Numbered from the stretch's first letter, positions 8,225-17,412 are shown. The stretch: 64,000 bases of DNA from Rhodopirellula sp. P2 (GCF_028768465.1 NZ_CP118225.1:62001-126000), one strand, 5' to 3'. The notes: a model not told the origin generated them from the sequence alone. Numbers and translations: made by a program.

Positions 8225-10030
8225 ATGCTGAGGTTCATCCAAAGCCTGTTCTCATCGATGAGTTTGGAACGCAAGTGTTTGCTGTTCTTCGGCTCAGCGC
8301 TCGTCGTGTTGATGTGCGGAGCCTTTTGCATGGTGTTTCTGCTGGCCGATCGCTGGGTCAGCAGCACGACTCAGCAGCAAGCCCGAGACGCCGCGGCAAC
8401 CGAGATGATGCTGATCCATGCCGCCGCGACCTACACCGAGCACTTGCCCGAAAACAAACTGGAGATCACTCGGCAGAAGATCGCTGACCTCCGCTCTCAA
8501 TTGCTCAGCCAAGACATTGAGTTCGACATTCTGGGGCTCGATGACCCGCAACCGTTTGAGAACCTGCCCGCACCGATCCAGCCCACCTCCCCAAGCGAGC
8601 TTCGGCTGCTGCAAGAACTCGAACCCCAATTCCGAGCCCGCCTGGAACGATTGCTGTCTGGCGATCCGATTGACCTGAGCAAAGCAGTGGACTTGGCCGA
8701 CGACGCGGCGATGAGCCGAATTGGTCCCGCCAACCGTCCCGTGTTTCAAGAGCTTGGTCCCACCAACGGGCGCTACGTTTACTACGAACCGGTCTTCATG
8801 ACCTACGACTGTGTTCCCTGCCATGTTCCAAGCGGCGAAATCATCTCGCTGTCCAAAGACGAAGACCCGGCCAAGCTCGCCTCCCAATTGCCTTACCGAG
8901 TCAAACGGGTCAGCATGCCCGATGATAAAATCGTCAAGGACATGACCGGCATTCGCGCGATCGTGGTTTCGATCGCGATGTTCATCGTTGCAGTGACGCT
9001 GTTTGTGTTGCACGCGATTGTTCGTTACTTGGTTTTGCAACCGCTCCTGCACCTGCGTGACGTCAGCGACGCGATCACGCATGGTGACACCAACCAACGA
9101 GCCAACATCTCCACCGATGACGAGTTCCGTGAACTGGCAGATGCGTTCAACCGGATGCTGCGGCACCTGACCGAAACGCAGACTCAATTGCAAAGCGTCA
9201 ACCGAGAGCTCGATGCCCGGGTTGATCAGTTCGCGCAGTTGAACTTGCAACTCTACGAAGCCAACCGGTTGAAGACCGACTTCTTGGCCAACATGAGCCA
9301 CGAACTTCGCACGCCGCTGAACAGCATCATCGGTTTCTCAGAAGTACTGCAGGGCATCGATTCGCTGTCCGAAAAACAACGTCGCTACGCTTCGAACATT
9401 CAAAAGAGCGGCCGTCTGCTGCTGGAAATGATCAACGACATCCTGGACCTCGCGAAAGTCGAAGCGGGCAAAATGGAAGTCCGCCGCAGCGAGTTCAAGC
9501 TCTCTCGATTGGTTGGCGCGCAGTGCGACATGATCCAGTCCTTGTCGGAGGACAAGAACATCTCGCTGTCAGTCGAAGCCCCTGATGATTTGCCAGTCGC
9601 CTACCAAGACCCGAACAAGCTGGGGCAAATCCTCAACAATTTGCTCAGCAACGCGATCAAATTCACTCCCGAAGGAGGCATGATCACCGTTCGCGTGGTC
9701 GATTTGCACGATGATCGCTTCCGGCTTTCCGTGACCGATACCGGCGTGGGTGTGGCGGAAGAGGACCAACCCATCATTTTCCAGAAATTTCGGCAGAGCA
9801 AAAAGGTGCTCGACGGCGACGGTCTGACACGCGAATTCGCGGGCACGGGACTGGGGCTGTCGATCGTCAAAGAACTCGCAGTGCTGCTGGGCGGCGAGAT
9901 TGACTTTCAAAGCGAATTGGGCCGGGGGAGCACCTTTTGGGTGATCTTACCTTACCGGCTCAGCGACCATGCGATGGAAGAAAATGAAGTTCCGATCAGC
10001 AAATTGACCGCCGTTCCGCACCCGGCGTGA
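8225..10030 (+). CDS. Membrane sensor histidine kinase with CxxCH sensor domain
   Basis: 601 residues. TM1 is about 17-42. An extracytoplasmic domain of about 200 residues contains CVPCH (196-200), the covalent heme c motif, in a context like the Tll0287/DUF3365 heme-sensor family. TM2 is about 243-268 and a HAMP linker about 269-320. HisKA carries the phosphoacceptor His359 in SHELRTPLNSIIGF, and HATPase_c shows NLLSNAIKFTPEGG, DTGVGV and GTGLGLSIV. It likely senses redox state or a small ligand through heme and phosphorylates a response regulator not located next to it. I chose the ATG at 8225 because it puts TM1 near the N-terminus. The gene appears monocistronic. Confidence 0.85.
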   Translation: MLRFIQSLFSSMSLERKCLLFFGSALVVLMCGAFCMVFLLADRWVSSTTQQQARDAAATEMMLIHAAATYTEHLPENKLEITRQKIADLRSQLLSQDIEFDILGLDDPQPFENLPAPIQPTSPSELRLLQELEPQFRARLERLLSGDPIDLSKAVDLADDAAMSRIGPANRPVFQELGPTNGRYVYYEPVFMTYDCVPCHVPSGEIISLSKDEDPAKLASQLPYRVKRVSMPDDKIVKDMTGIRAIVVSIAMFIVAVTLFVLHAIVRYLVLQPLLHLRDVSDAITHGDTNQRANISTDDEFRELADAFNRMLRHLTETQTQLQSVNRELDARVDQFAQLNLQLYEANRLKTDFLANMSHELRTPLNSIIGFSEVLQGIDSLSEKQRRYASNIQKSGRLLLEMINDILDLAKVEAGKMEVRRSEFKLSRLVGAQCDMIQSLSEDKNISLSVEAPDDLPVAYQDPNKLGQILNNLLSNAIKFTPEGGMITVRVVDLHDDRFRLSVTDTGVGVAEEDQPIIFQKFRQSKKVLDGDGLTREFAGTGLGLSIVKELAVLLGGEIDFQSELGRGSTFWVILPYRLSDHAMEENEVPISKLTAVPHPA

Positions 10031-10210
10031 AGATCGGAGTGCGCGAACTCCGATTGCCTTCGTCGCGTCTGTTTCTTTGGAAGTGTCCCGGTGGTTTGAG
10101 TCCCGTTTCGGTGGCTGGGGTGGCCCCGTCTCCCACGCATTCCCGCAAAGCGGGCCTCAGAGTGCCTCCTCCCTGCCTTCCCAGTGATAAAATACGAGAG
10201 ACCAAACTGC

Positions 10211-10260
10211 CGCGTGAGCGAGTGATTCCCCGGTCCCTCGCTCACGCGTCGGGTTATGAT
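10211..10260. repeat. Palindromic repeat, family C (related to the end of family B)
   Basis: CGCGTGAGCGAG at 10211-10222 and its exact complement at 10237-10248 form a 12-bp stem over a 14-base loop. The stretch CCCTCGCTCACGCGTCGGGTT(A)TGAT is the block that ends repeat B at 4910-4936. It lies in the 375-bp gene-free space after the kinase gene, which also has GCATTCCCGCAAAGCGGGCC, another short hairpin, at 10138-10157. Confidence 0.7.
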
Positions 10261-10405
10261 TTCTTGTGGCGGCCCAGTTTGACAAACTGAGATGCCATGG
10301 AGCGGTTCCGCTGTGACTGGCCGAGGTCATCGGCAACGGCTACAACGGGGCGTTCTCTTTCCAGACGTTCATCCGTCAAACAGCTTTTCATTGAGTGAAA
10401 ACGAT

Positions 10406-11155
10406 ATGAGTGATTACGGCATCTTCGGCGACGAATATTACGTGAACATGAATCTGTCCACCGAAATGGAGTTGCCGCAAGGTCGTGAATCCGTTCTGCA
10501 CTACTTTGAACAGGTCCAGCGTCGTTACCCCAAGATGGCAAATTTCTACGCGCGTGAAAAAGACGAATACGTGCTGGAAGAAGAAAAGGAAAAAGACAGC
10601 GGCTCTTATCGCTGGGTCTCCGTCGAACCCAAACGAGTCAACAGCGGGGTGGTCAGCCCGACCAGCTACGAAGACGCCTGCGACCAACACCGGGCAGTCC
10701 TGGAACTGGTGCCGTACGAATTGTCCGTCAGCCCACTGGACTGCGAAGCGTTGACGGTGATGTTGGGATTCGACTTTGTCTGCAAAGGCAACCACAACGA
10801 AATCGTGACCGAAGCCATCGGCATCGCGCCAGGTTTGGAAAAATTCACCCAGCTGCCTTATGGGAAACTGCTCTCCAATGAACCCGTGGTGCAGTTTGCA
10901 CTCGATGAAGATTGCAAGACTCAGTGCCGAATCAGTTTCGAATCACGAACCGGTGCGTTTCAAATCCGCACGGGCGAGTTCACCGAAGAACAACTCAGCG
11001 TTTACATGATGGTCCGGCGTTACGATTCCTTGGGTGCCAAGGAAAACTACGCGGACGAGTTCACGCGATTGTCTCAGTTGTGCCGCGACTTGGTCGACGA
11101 GTACTTGATCGACAGCGTGCTGCATCCGCTGCAAACGGCGATCTCGATTCGCTGA
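10406..11155 (+). CDS. Conserved hypothetical protein
   Basis: 249 residues, soluble, no signal peptide or membrane segment. It begins MSDYGIFGDEYYVNMN. An acidic/basic helix (EEEKEKDS) is near residues 58-66. The central part (ELSVSPLDCEALTVMLGFDF) and the C-terminal helix pair look globular. I do not recognise a family. I chose the ATG at 10406 because an in-frame extension upstream (to 10292) has no protein character and enters the repeat-rich spacer. It ends back to back with the convergent prepilin gene: the TGA at 11153-11155 is immediately followed by the stop codon of the minus-strand gene. Confidence 0.7.
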   Translation: MSDYGIFGDEYYVNMNLSTEMELPQGRESVLHYFEQVQRRYPKMANFYAREKDEYVLEEEKEKDSGSYRWVSVEPKRVNSGVVSPTSYEDACDQHRAVLELVPYELSVSPLDCEALTVMLGFDFVCKGNHNEIVTEAIGIAPGLEKFTQLPYGKLLSNEPVVQFALDEDCKTQCRISFESRTGAFQIRTGEFTEEQLSVYMMVRRYDSLGAKENYADEFTRLSQLCRDLVDEYLIDSVLHPLQTAISIR

Positions 11156-11515
11156 TCACTTGCCGTGCGTCGGGCAGGTCACTTCGCCTTGATCCAGCCC
11201 ATACGCGTTGCCTGATGCGGGACACGTGGGCAAGTTCACTCCGCTGTAGTCTTGATCAGCCAATTCACGAAGGGTTCGGCCGGGCAAACGCCCGGTCTCG
11301 TGCTCGTACAACTCCACGTCACGCTGCAACGTGGCCCGGTTGCCTTCGCACGCTCGCGATTTCGCGGTCTCGCCGTGGGTTTGCACAAACGCAAGTCCCG
11401 TCATCGCAAACAGGGTGGCGATCGTCAGTGCAACGATGATCTCCAACATGCTGAAGGCGGATCGTCGCTGCTGAGAACAACGCGATGCTGGGACGGCTAG
11501 TGATTCACGGATCAT
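11156..11515 (-). CDS. Type II/IV prepilin-like protein
   Basis: 119 residues. After a basic leader (QQRRSA) comes FSMLEIIVALTIATLF, the class III prepilin signal with the +5 Glu (position 5 of the mature protein). The residue before the cut would be Ala rather than the usual Gly. The rest is a small pseudopilin-type C-terminal domain with two Cys pairs (CPASG, CPTHG). It is the third gene of a minus-strand block after GspE/PilB and GspF/PilC and overlaps the GspF/PilC stop by 4 bp (ATGA), so it is co-translated. Its likely role is a (minor) pseudopilin of the export or pilus machine. Confidence 0.85.
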   Translation of the reverse strand: MIRESLAVPASRCSQQRRSAFSMLEIIVALTIATLFAMTGLAFVQTHGETAKSRACEGNRATLQRDVELYEHETGRLPGRTLRELADQDYSGVNLPTCPASGNAYGLDQGEVTCPTHGK

Positions 11516-12678
11516 TCGAGGACTTCAAACATGTGGAACATCGGCGTGTAGATCGACAGCACCATGCCGCCGATCATGACCGCCAACGAGATCGTGAGGA
11601 TGGGTTCGAGCATCGCAACGGACGCATCGATGCGAGACTCCAAGCGTTCTCGCAAGTGATTGCAGGTGCCTTGCAACGAACGAGCGAACTCGCCCGATTG
11701 CTCGCCCACACCGATGAGCTGGCACAGCGTCGGTGGAAAGAATCGTTCGTACCGGCCGAGCTCGACGCTCAGCTTCTCGCCGCGGCGGACCCCATGATTG
11801 ATGTCTTCGATCGCACTTCGGACACAGCGGTTCTTCACGCAGGTCGCGGCAACCTCGATCGCTTCGATGGGTTTGTAACCGCACTGGACCATTGCCGAAG
11901 TGGCCTCAATGAACTGCAGCACAGCAGCATCGCGCAGCCACGGCCCGACCACGGGCAGTCGCAAGAACGCGGCATCCATTTTGGCCGCCACGCGTGGTTT
12001 GCTCCGTCCCCAAACCCACAGCACCGCCACCACCAACGCCAATGGAAATGCAAACAGACCTTTGGTCAGCATGAACCGACTCAGCCCGGTGACGAACTGC
12101 GTCACCGGAGGCAAATCGACACCGCTGGCCGTGTAGACGGTTTCAAATTCAGGCACGACGACAACGCACATGAACACCATCAAGCCGAGACCGGCGACGC
12201 TGATCAAGACCGGGTAGCTGACCTTCTTGAAGACTCGTTTTCGCAGTGCGACTTTGCGTTCGACTTGTTCACAAACTCGCAGCAGGGCGGTCTCGAGAGA
12301 ACCGCTTCGCTCACCCAAGCGGACTTGCTGCACCTGCATTTTGTTGAAGGTTCGCGGGTAGCGTGCCATGGCATCGCTGATCGATCCGCCCGCCATGATG
12401 GTGCTTCGCATTCGCAGCAGCACGCCACTGTACTTGCGACTGGAATTGTCCATCGCCAGCGAACCGAGTGCCTTGGGCAACGTCAGTCCGTTCTGGAGCA
12501 ACATCAACATCATCCGCATCAACTGCGCCAGTGGCACAGGCGGGATACGAGTGGACTCACAGCCCTTGGGAACACCACGCTTGGGTCCGCCCACCTCGAT
12601 CGAGTTGAGCTTCCGCAAAAACCCCATCACACCGCCGGTGGTGGTGGTCGCGTTGGTCGTGCTAGCAGGGAAGGACAT
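11512..12678 (-). CDS. Type II secretion F / PilC-family inner-membrane protein
   Basis: 388 residues with the duplicated T2SSF domain: FLRKLNSIEVG... RMMLMLLQNGLTLPKALG, the first set of TMs (YPVLISVAGLGLMVFMCVVVVPEFE), then a second repeat ending ISLAVMIGGMVLSIYTPMFHMFEVLE. It forms the inner-membrane platform that works with the GspE/PilB ATPase. It has the usual length (about 400 aa). It lies 71 bp after gspE and overlaps the prepilin gene by 4 bp. Confidence 0.92.
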   Translation of the reverse strand: MSFPASTTNATTTTGGVMGFLRKLNSIEVGGPKRGVPKGCESTRIPPVPLAQLMRMMLMLLQNGLTLPKALGSLAMDNSSRKYSGVLLRMRSTIMAGGSISDAMARYPRTFNKMQVQQVRLGERSGSLETALLRVCEQVERKVALRKRVFKKVSYPVLISVAGLGLMVFMCVVVVPEFETVYTASGVDLPPVTQFVTGLSRFMLTKGLFAFPLALVVAVLWVWGRSKPRVAAKMDAAFLRLPVVGPWLRDAAVLQFIEATSAMVQCGYKPIEAIEVAATCVKNRCVRSAIEDINHGVRRGEKLSVELGRYERFFPPTLCQLIGVGEQSGEFARSLQGTCNHLRERLESRIDASVAMLEPILTISLAVMIGGMVLSIYTPMFHMFEVLE

Positions 12679-12749
12679 GGGATGGCACCGAGACGAAAAA
12701 CAAAAGCGATGTTGGAAGGATCCAACCCATCAGGCTGGCATGAGATGAA

Positions 12750-14513
12750 TCAGGCGATGGCACTCGGAACCGGTTGGTCCAGGGATCGGCGACCGCCCAC
12801 CATCGGCGTCGAACTCGTGCTGCGTCGATCGCCACTGGTTTTGAAATACACTTCTTCCAGCGAGGTCTTCCCCGCCACCGCGGCTTCCAAACCGGCTTGG
12901 CGAAGCGGCACCATGCCGGCCGCATGGGCCATCACTTCCAACTGTGAGTTTGGAACACCGGCTTCGATTGCCGCGGTGATTTCCGAGTTGAGCGGCATGA
13001 TTTCAAAGATTGGCATCCGCCCGGCAAACCCGGTTCCCAAGCAACGTTTGCACCCGGCACCACGGACGAACGTGGTGTCTCGCGGAACGTATTGTTCGGG
13101 ATCCAGTGCTTCGAGCAGATTCAGGTTCGCCGGTGCGTCGACCTTGCAGTTTTCACACACGCAGCGCAGCAAGCGTTGAGCAACGCTGCCGAGCAACGAA
13201 CCCGCGATTTTGAAGTTATCAACGCCCAAGTCAGCGAGGCGTTGAACGGCACCGACGGCATCGTTGGTGTGCAAGGTGCTGATCACCAAGTGCCCCGTCA
13301 AAGCCGCTTGAACCGCTGTCGACGCGGTTTCGCAATCGCGAATTTCTCCCAACATGATCACGTCGGGGTCCTGCCGCATGATGTATTTCAAAGCGTTGGC
13401 GAATCCCATTCCGAATTCGTTGTCGCTCTGGACCTGGTTGATCCCGGCCAGTCGATATTCGACGGGATCCTCGACGGTGACAATGTTTCGGTCGTCATCA
13501 TTGAGATGCTGAAGCGCGGCGTACAACGTCGTGCTTTTCCCGCTTCCCGTTGGTCCCGTGACCACAAACATCCCGTGAGGTTTGTCGATCACACGGCGAA
13601 CCGCGTCGTAGTCACGCTGCGGCATCCCGATGCCGGCCAAGTCAAATGTCTGCCCGCCTTCATCGAGCAATCGCAGCACCAACTTTTGACCATCGACGGT
13701 GGGGATGCCGCTGATTCGAAAGCCAACGCGTTTCCCATTTTCGTAAACGGTGAGGTGACCATCCTGCGGACGACGACTTTCGGTCGTGTCCATGTCGCCC
13801 ATCACCTTGATCCGGCTGATGACCGAATCTTCGATGTGATTGGGGATGGTCATCACCACCTGCAACTCACCATCAACGCGGTAGCGAACACGCATCTCGG
13901 GTTTGTGCGGTTCCAGGTGAATGTCGCTGGCACCCGCGGAAACGGCACCGGACAAAATCGCTTGGACCAGTTTGACCACGGGCGCGTCTTCTTGACTGAC
14001 CGCTGACATCGCCAATTCATCTTCTTCGGTGACCTCACCCGATTCCGCCATTTCGGCGAACTTCATGTCCACGATGGTTTGCCGAGCGAAGGCCCGATCG
14101 TCGTAGATGCGGTTGAGCAAATCGCGAACGTCATCTTCCAACGAAACGACGGGGCGAATTTTATAGCCGGTCATCAACTCGGCTTCGGCAATGGTTTCAA
14201 TGTCGTCGGGCGCGACCATTGCAAGCGTCAGCATTCGATCGCTGACATCGATTGCCACCGATGCTTGCGACCGAGCGAAATCCTCTGGCAACAATCGTGC
14301 GACTTGCGGATTCACGCTGGAAAAATCAATGTCGACAAACGGCACCGAGAACTGCTCGGAGAGCGCCGCGCCCAACTGCGCGTTGCTGATCAAGGATTGC
14401 CGAACCAACCAGTCGCCGATCATCACACCACGCGGTTTCCCCGCGAATGCAGCGTCCATTTGTTCGTTGGTCAGAATGTTCAATTCGACCAAAATGTCGC
14501 CAATGCGTTTCAT
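12750..14513 (-). CDS. GspE/PulE/PilB-family assembly ATPase
   Basis: 587 residues. An N-terminal MshEN-type domain (MKRIGDILVELNILTNEQMD) is followed by the T2SSE ATPase with Walker A GPTGSGKST (about 320-328), an Asp box (VTVEDPVEY), Walker B (MLGEIRDCETA), a His box and the zinc-type Cys pairs CVCENC and CKRC near the C-terminus. It powers pseudopilus or pilus assembly. The ATG at 14513 was chosen because the MshEN domain starts there; the upstream in-frame extension is not conserved in character. It follows the response-regulator gene by 55 bp and leads the GspF-prepilin pair. Confidence 0.93.
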   Translation of the reverse strand: MKRIGDILVELNILTNEQMDAAFAGKPRGVMIGDWLVRQSLISNAQLGAALSEQFSVPFVDIDFSSVNPQVARLLPEDFARSQASVAIDVSDRMLTLAMVAPDDIETIAEAELMTGYKIRPVVSLEDDVRDLLNRIYDDRAFARQTIVDMKFAEMAESGEVTEEDELAMSAVSQEDAPVVKLVQAILSGAVSAGASDIHLEPHKPEMRVRYRVDGELQVVMTIPNHIEDSVISRIKVMGDMDTTESRRPQDGHLTVYENGKRVGFRISGIPTVDGQKLVLRLLDEGGQTFDLAGIGMPQRDYDAVRRVIDKPHGMFVVTGPTGSGKSTTLYAALQHLNDDDRNIVTVEDPVEYRLAGINQVQSDNEFGMGFANALKYIMRQDPDVIMLGEIRDCETASTAVQAALTGHLVISTLHTNDAVGAVQRLADLGVDNFKIAGSLLGSVAQRLLRCVCENCKVDAPANLNLLEALDPEQYVPRDTTFVRGAGCKRCLGTGFAGRMPIFEIMPLNSEITAAIEAGVPNSQLEVMAHAAGMVPLRQAGLEAAVAGKTSLEEVYFKTSGDRRSTSSTPMVGGRRSLDQPVPSAIA

Positions 14514-14568
14514 CGTGCGAGTCCGTCGTGAAGACTGGGAAGTGGATGGGAAGAGACGTGCATCGCGA

Positions 14569-14976
14569 TCAAACCGTCTCGGCGTGGGAGGGCAGCAGAC
14601 GCTGCACCTTTTCTTCGAGCACGGTTGGGTCAAACGGACTGATCAAGTAGTCCTGAGCCCCGGCCAGGTAGGCGCGTCGAACCATTTCCAGGCTGGGATC
14701 GAGCGAAAAAACCAAGGCGGGGACTTGCTCGGCTTTGAACTCCAACCGCAGTTCGGTCAGCCATTCCAGGCCATCGCCTTCGGGCAACTTGGTGTCCAGG
14801 ATCAGCAGGTCGATTGGTTCATGGCGGAGGCGATCGAGCGCTTCGGCGCCGCTGTTGACCACCTCCAACCGATACCCCAACAGTTCCAAACGGAACGTCG
14901 CGAGTTCAGCCAAGACCAGCTCGGGCTCGACCATCAACAATTGGGCTTGGGTGGTTTCAAACATGGATTCACGCAT
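14569..14976 (-). CDS. Single-domain response regulator (CheY-like)
   Basis: About 135 residues forming one receiver domain: an acidic pocket near LMVEPE, a phosphoacceptor Asp in DLLILDTKLPEGDG, and a switch Lys position replaced by Ser/Pro in DYLISPFDP (classical KPF is SPF here). The first acidic pair is reduced (VEPE). The lost lysine suggests altered phosphorylation chemistry. There is no output domain. It lies just upstream of gspE in the same direction, so it may control the secretion or pilus machine. The start is uncertain between ATG 14976 and ATG 14964. Confidence 0.8.
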   Translation of the reverse strand: MRESMFETTQAQLLMVEPELVLAELATFRLELLGYRLEVVNSGAEALDRLRHEPIDLLILDTKLPEGDGLEWLTELRLEFKAEQVPALVFSLDPSLEMVRRAYLAGAQDYLISPFDPTVLEEKVQRLLPSHAETV

Positions 14977-15036
14977 CAATTGCGATACAAAGGAACAGCT
15001 ACCGTTTCAAAGGTAGGTCACCAATTGATCCATGTT

Positions 15037-15060
15037 GAAAAAACACCTCATCGAGGTGTG
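15037..15060 (-). terminator. Rho-independent terminator, minus strand
   Basis: On the minus strand ACACCTCGATGAGGTGT (perfect 7-bp stem) runs into a T tract. No gene ends nearby on that strand; the next upstream gene is scpB, 880 bp away. It may therefore end a long scpB 3' UTR or an unannotated transcript, or insulate the response regulator gene. Confidence 0.6.
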
Positions 15061-15125
15061 CGTGTGCCGCGTCCAAGCATCATGCGACGGTCACGACGCA
15101 GGCAGGAATGACGGGGTTTCATCCT

Positions 15126-15190
15126 GTGAGCCGTTTGGGCGTTGGCCCCGGTTGTGCGTGGGAACCGGGGCTAACGCCCAAACGGCTCAC
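15126..15190. repeat. Dispersed palindromic repeat, family A, copy 2
   Basis: GTGAGCCGTTTGGGCGTT and its complement AACGCCCAAACGGCTCAC end a 65-bp near-perfect palindrome whose inner arms are GGCCCCGGTT and AACCGGGGCT around TGTGCGTGGG. It is the intact form of the copy at 841-905. Confidence 0.85.
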
Positions 15191-15942
15191 ATACCCGAAG
15201 ACACGTGCGCACCTGCTAAGAGAGTCAAAACCACTGCAATCGTTGCAACCGAAACGGAGGCCGAGTCCGGTTGAATTCCCGCCCGCAGGCCGCGACGGGA
15301 GAGAGCCCGTGCAGGGCAACCAAATGCGTCGGGTTGCCATCCTTTGACACAACGATCTATCGCACGATTTGGTTGGCCACAGAACATCGATTGAATTGCT
15401 GACGTTTTTTTTCCTTGTTCCCAGGGTCTACCTGGGCTGACAAAAATCACTTTGACTGAAAGGCTTGGGCTGTTTCGCACTGGCAAAGCGAAACGCAATT
15501 TGCGCTCACGATTCGGAGAATCGAGCGACATTGTCGCACAACTCTCCGAGTTGTCAGCGTTCGCCTCGGAAGGGCTAATACTCGACGAAGCACATCTTTA
15601 TCAGCCCAGGCTCTGCCCAGGAACGAGAACCCCCTCATCAATCAAATCGATGTCCTGAGGCCAACGAGAGCGGACGGGCTCAGCTAGCGGCACTGGCCTC
15701 CGCTAGCAGAGTCGTCCTGACAGGCAACACGGCCAGGGCTGGCAACGTCTGAACGGTGCCAGAGAGGGGACCGGACAGGGAGCCCCTGGGTGAACTGGGG
15801 CCGTGAAAGGCAACTCGCGACAGAGAAGTGGGTCACCGGAATGCGGTGGTTCGCCACTCACTCGCGGCCAGACCGTCCCATTCGAGATCAAACGGTGACG
15901 GGTTGAATTGCCTGAGGGATGTGAAAGAAAGAGAGCAGACGA

Positions 15943-17412
15943 TTAGTCTTCCCACTCTTCTTCCTCTTCGTCCAGGCTGTCTTCTTCGTCCTCATCATCC
16001 CAGTCTTCGTCGGCTTCATCGTCGTCGACTTCTTCCCAGTCGTCGGCGCCGTCGAGGTCATCTTCTTCGTCGTCATCGTCATCGTCGAGGTCGTCCGAGT
16101 CATCATCCTCGTCCTCGTCGTCATCCTCTTCGTCGTCATCTTCCTCCTCGTCATCATCCTCGTCGTCGTCGCTGTCGTCGTCCTCATCATCCCAGTCATC
16201 GTCGTCGAGGTCGTCGTCTTCCTCGTCGTCGAGATCAAATCCGTTTTCGTACAGATCGTCTTCTTCGTCTTCGATCACGGCCGACGAATCCTTCGACAAC
16301 GCAGCCTCCGGGTTGGACGCAGGCGCATCCAAAACGGCCACCGCGCCGGATGGGTCGGCATCGAGGGAAACGGTGAATTCGGTGGCGAGAGTTTCGATCG
16401 CGGCGACACTCACGTCAGACTCCTTGGTGGGGTGTAAATGCTCGGGTTCTGAAGGATTCGTTTCCGACAGTTCAGAGTCCGAAGATTCACGGCGAGGATG
16501 GGATTCAGGTTGAGAGGGATCTCTCGATTTCAGTTCGTCAGCAGTCTCTTCGTCGGCAACGTTTTCAACCTCGCCGTCGGCAGATTGAGAAACATCATCG
16601 CAGGATGCGTGCCAGTCAATCGGCGGCAGCGACTTTATTGATGCCAATCCGCAGATTTTTAAAAAACGTTTGGTCGTCCCGTAAAGGTAGGGACGCCCGA
16701 GCTCTTCGCTGCGACCGCTGATCCGGACCAAATCCAGTTGCATCAACTGTCGCAGAATTTCTCCGCACGCGACACCACGCACGGCTTCAACATCCGCTCG
16801 CGTGACGTCTTGGCGGTAGGCCACCACGGCGAGCGTTTCCATCATCGGCCAACTCAACCGGACCGCTGGAGCCAAAAACCCAAGTCGGCGCAGCCAAGGT
16901 GCCACCACCGCCCGTGTCATCATTCGCTGGCCGCCGGCAACCTGTTCAATCCGGACCCCGCGTCCCAAACGTTCGTAAAGTTCGTTGAGTTCCCCCACCA
17001 GCGTCCGAGCGGAGGTGGCGTCCTCCACATCGGCCAAAGCGGCCAAACGACGGTAGTTCAGCGGCGATTTGGCGATCAGCAGCACTGCCTCGATCCTCGC
17101 CCGGGCGGCCAGACGGTCTTCGGGGTCGTCCCCAGCCATGTCCGAACCACCGCTCGGAACATCCCCGTTTTCTCCCGCCAGAGGAGCTCCAGAAGACGCC
17201 GCTGGCGAATGGGTTGCCAGCGATCCCGCCTCGGCGATCCTCCCGGCAGCGTCCGAGGGCACCACCAGGGAACGTTTCTGGGCCAGCCCCGAGCGTTGTT
17301 GGGGCGTCAGTTGTCCTTGCGTGGGGCTGCTCCATGACGCCGCCACGGGGGCCTGCCGCATCGCGTTGGCCCAGGCTCGGCGGCCGGCCCAAGGTGTGGC
17401 GTACCCATTCAT
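15943..17412 (-). CDS. scpB: Segregation and condensation protein B with long acidic tail
   Basis: 489 residues. An N-terminal extension of about 110 residues is followed by the ScpB winged-helix pair (ARIEAVLLIAKSPLNYRRLA; then LSWPMMETLAVVAYRQDVTRADVEAVRGV; then LGRPYLYGTTKRFLKICGL). ScpB pairs with ScpA as the kleisin-associated part of the SMC condensin. After the domain come about 110 residues of linker and a tail of about 110 residues made almost wholly of Asp/Glu, encoded by a GAC/GAT/GAG-type low-complexity tract at about 15950-16260. Usual ScpB proteins are 180-250 aa. The ATG at 17412 was chosen because an in-frame extension upstream overlaps the divergent gene at 17510. Confidence 0.88.
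   Translation of the reverse strand: MNGYATPWAGRRAWANAMRQAPVAASWSSPTQGQLTPQQRSGLAQKRSLVVPSDAAGRIAEAGSLATHSPAASSGAPLAGENGDVPSGGSDMAGDDPEDRLAARARIEAVLLIAKSPLNYRRLAALADVEDATSARTLVGELNELYERLGRGVRIEQVAGGQRMMTRAVVAPWLRRLGFLAPAVRLSWPMMETLAVVAYRQDVTRADVEAVRGVACGEILRQLMQLDLVRISGRSEELGRPYLYGTTKRFLKICGLASIKSLPPIDWHASCDDVSQSADGEVENVADEETADELKSRDPSQPESHPRRESSDSELSETNPSEPEHLHPTKESDVSVAAIETLATEFTVSLDADPSGAVAVLDAPASNPEAALSKDSSAVIEDEEDDLYENGFDLDDEEDDDLDDDDWDDEDDDSDDDEDDDEEEDDDEEDDDEDEDDDSDDLDDDDDDEEDDLDGADDWEEVDDDEADEDWDDEDEEDSLDEEEEEWED

Larger units (their letters stand above)
14977..15942. other. Long gene-free spacer
   Basis: About 965 bp between the response regulator gene and the end of scpB. It holds a terminator-like hairpin (15037-15060) and repeat A copy 2 (15126-15190). 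The rest has several short inverted pairs (for example AACTCTCCGAGTTG at 15540-15553 and GCTAGC at 15682 and 15701) but no open frame with protein character. A long 3' UTR of scpB or a small RNA ending at 15037 is possible. Confidence 0.5.

Noticed and set aside
8294-9301. Long open frame opposite the histidine kinase
   Set aside because: It lies fully inside the kinase gene, is rich in Val/Gly/His typical of an antisense shadow and has no family character.
11485-14006. Long + strand frames opposite the GspF and GspE genes
   Set aside because: They are shadows of well recognised genes on the minus strand.
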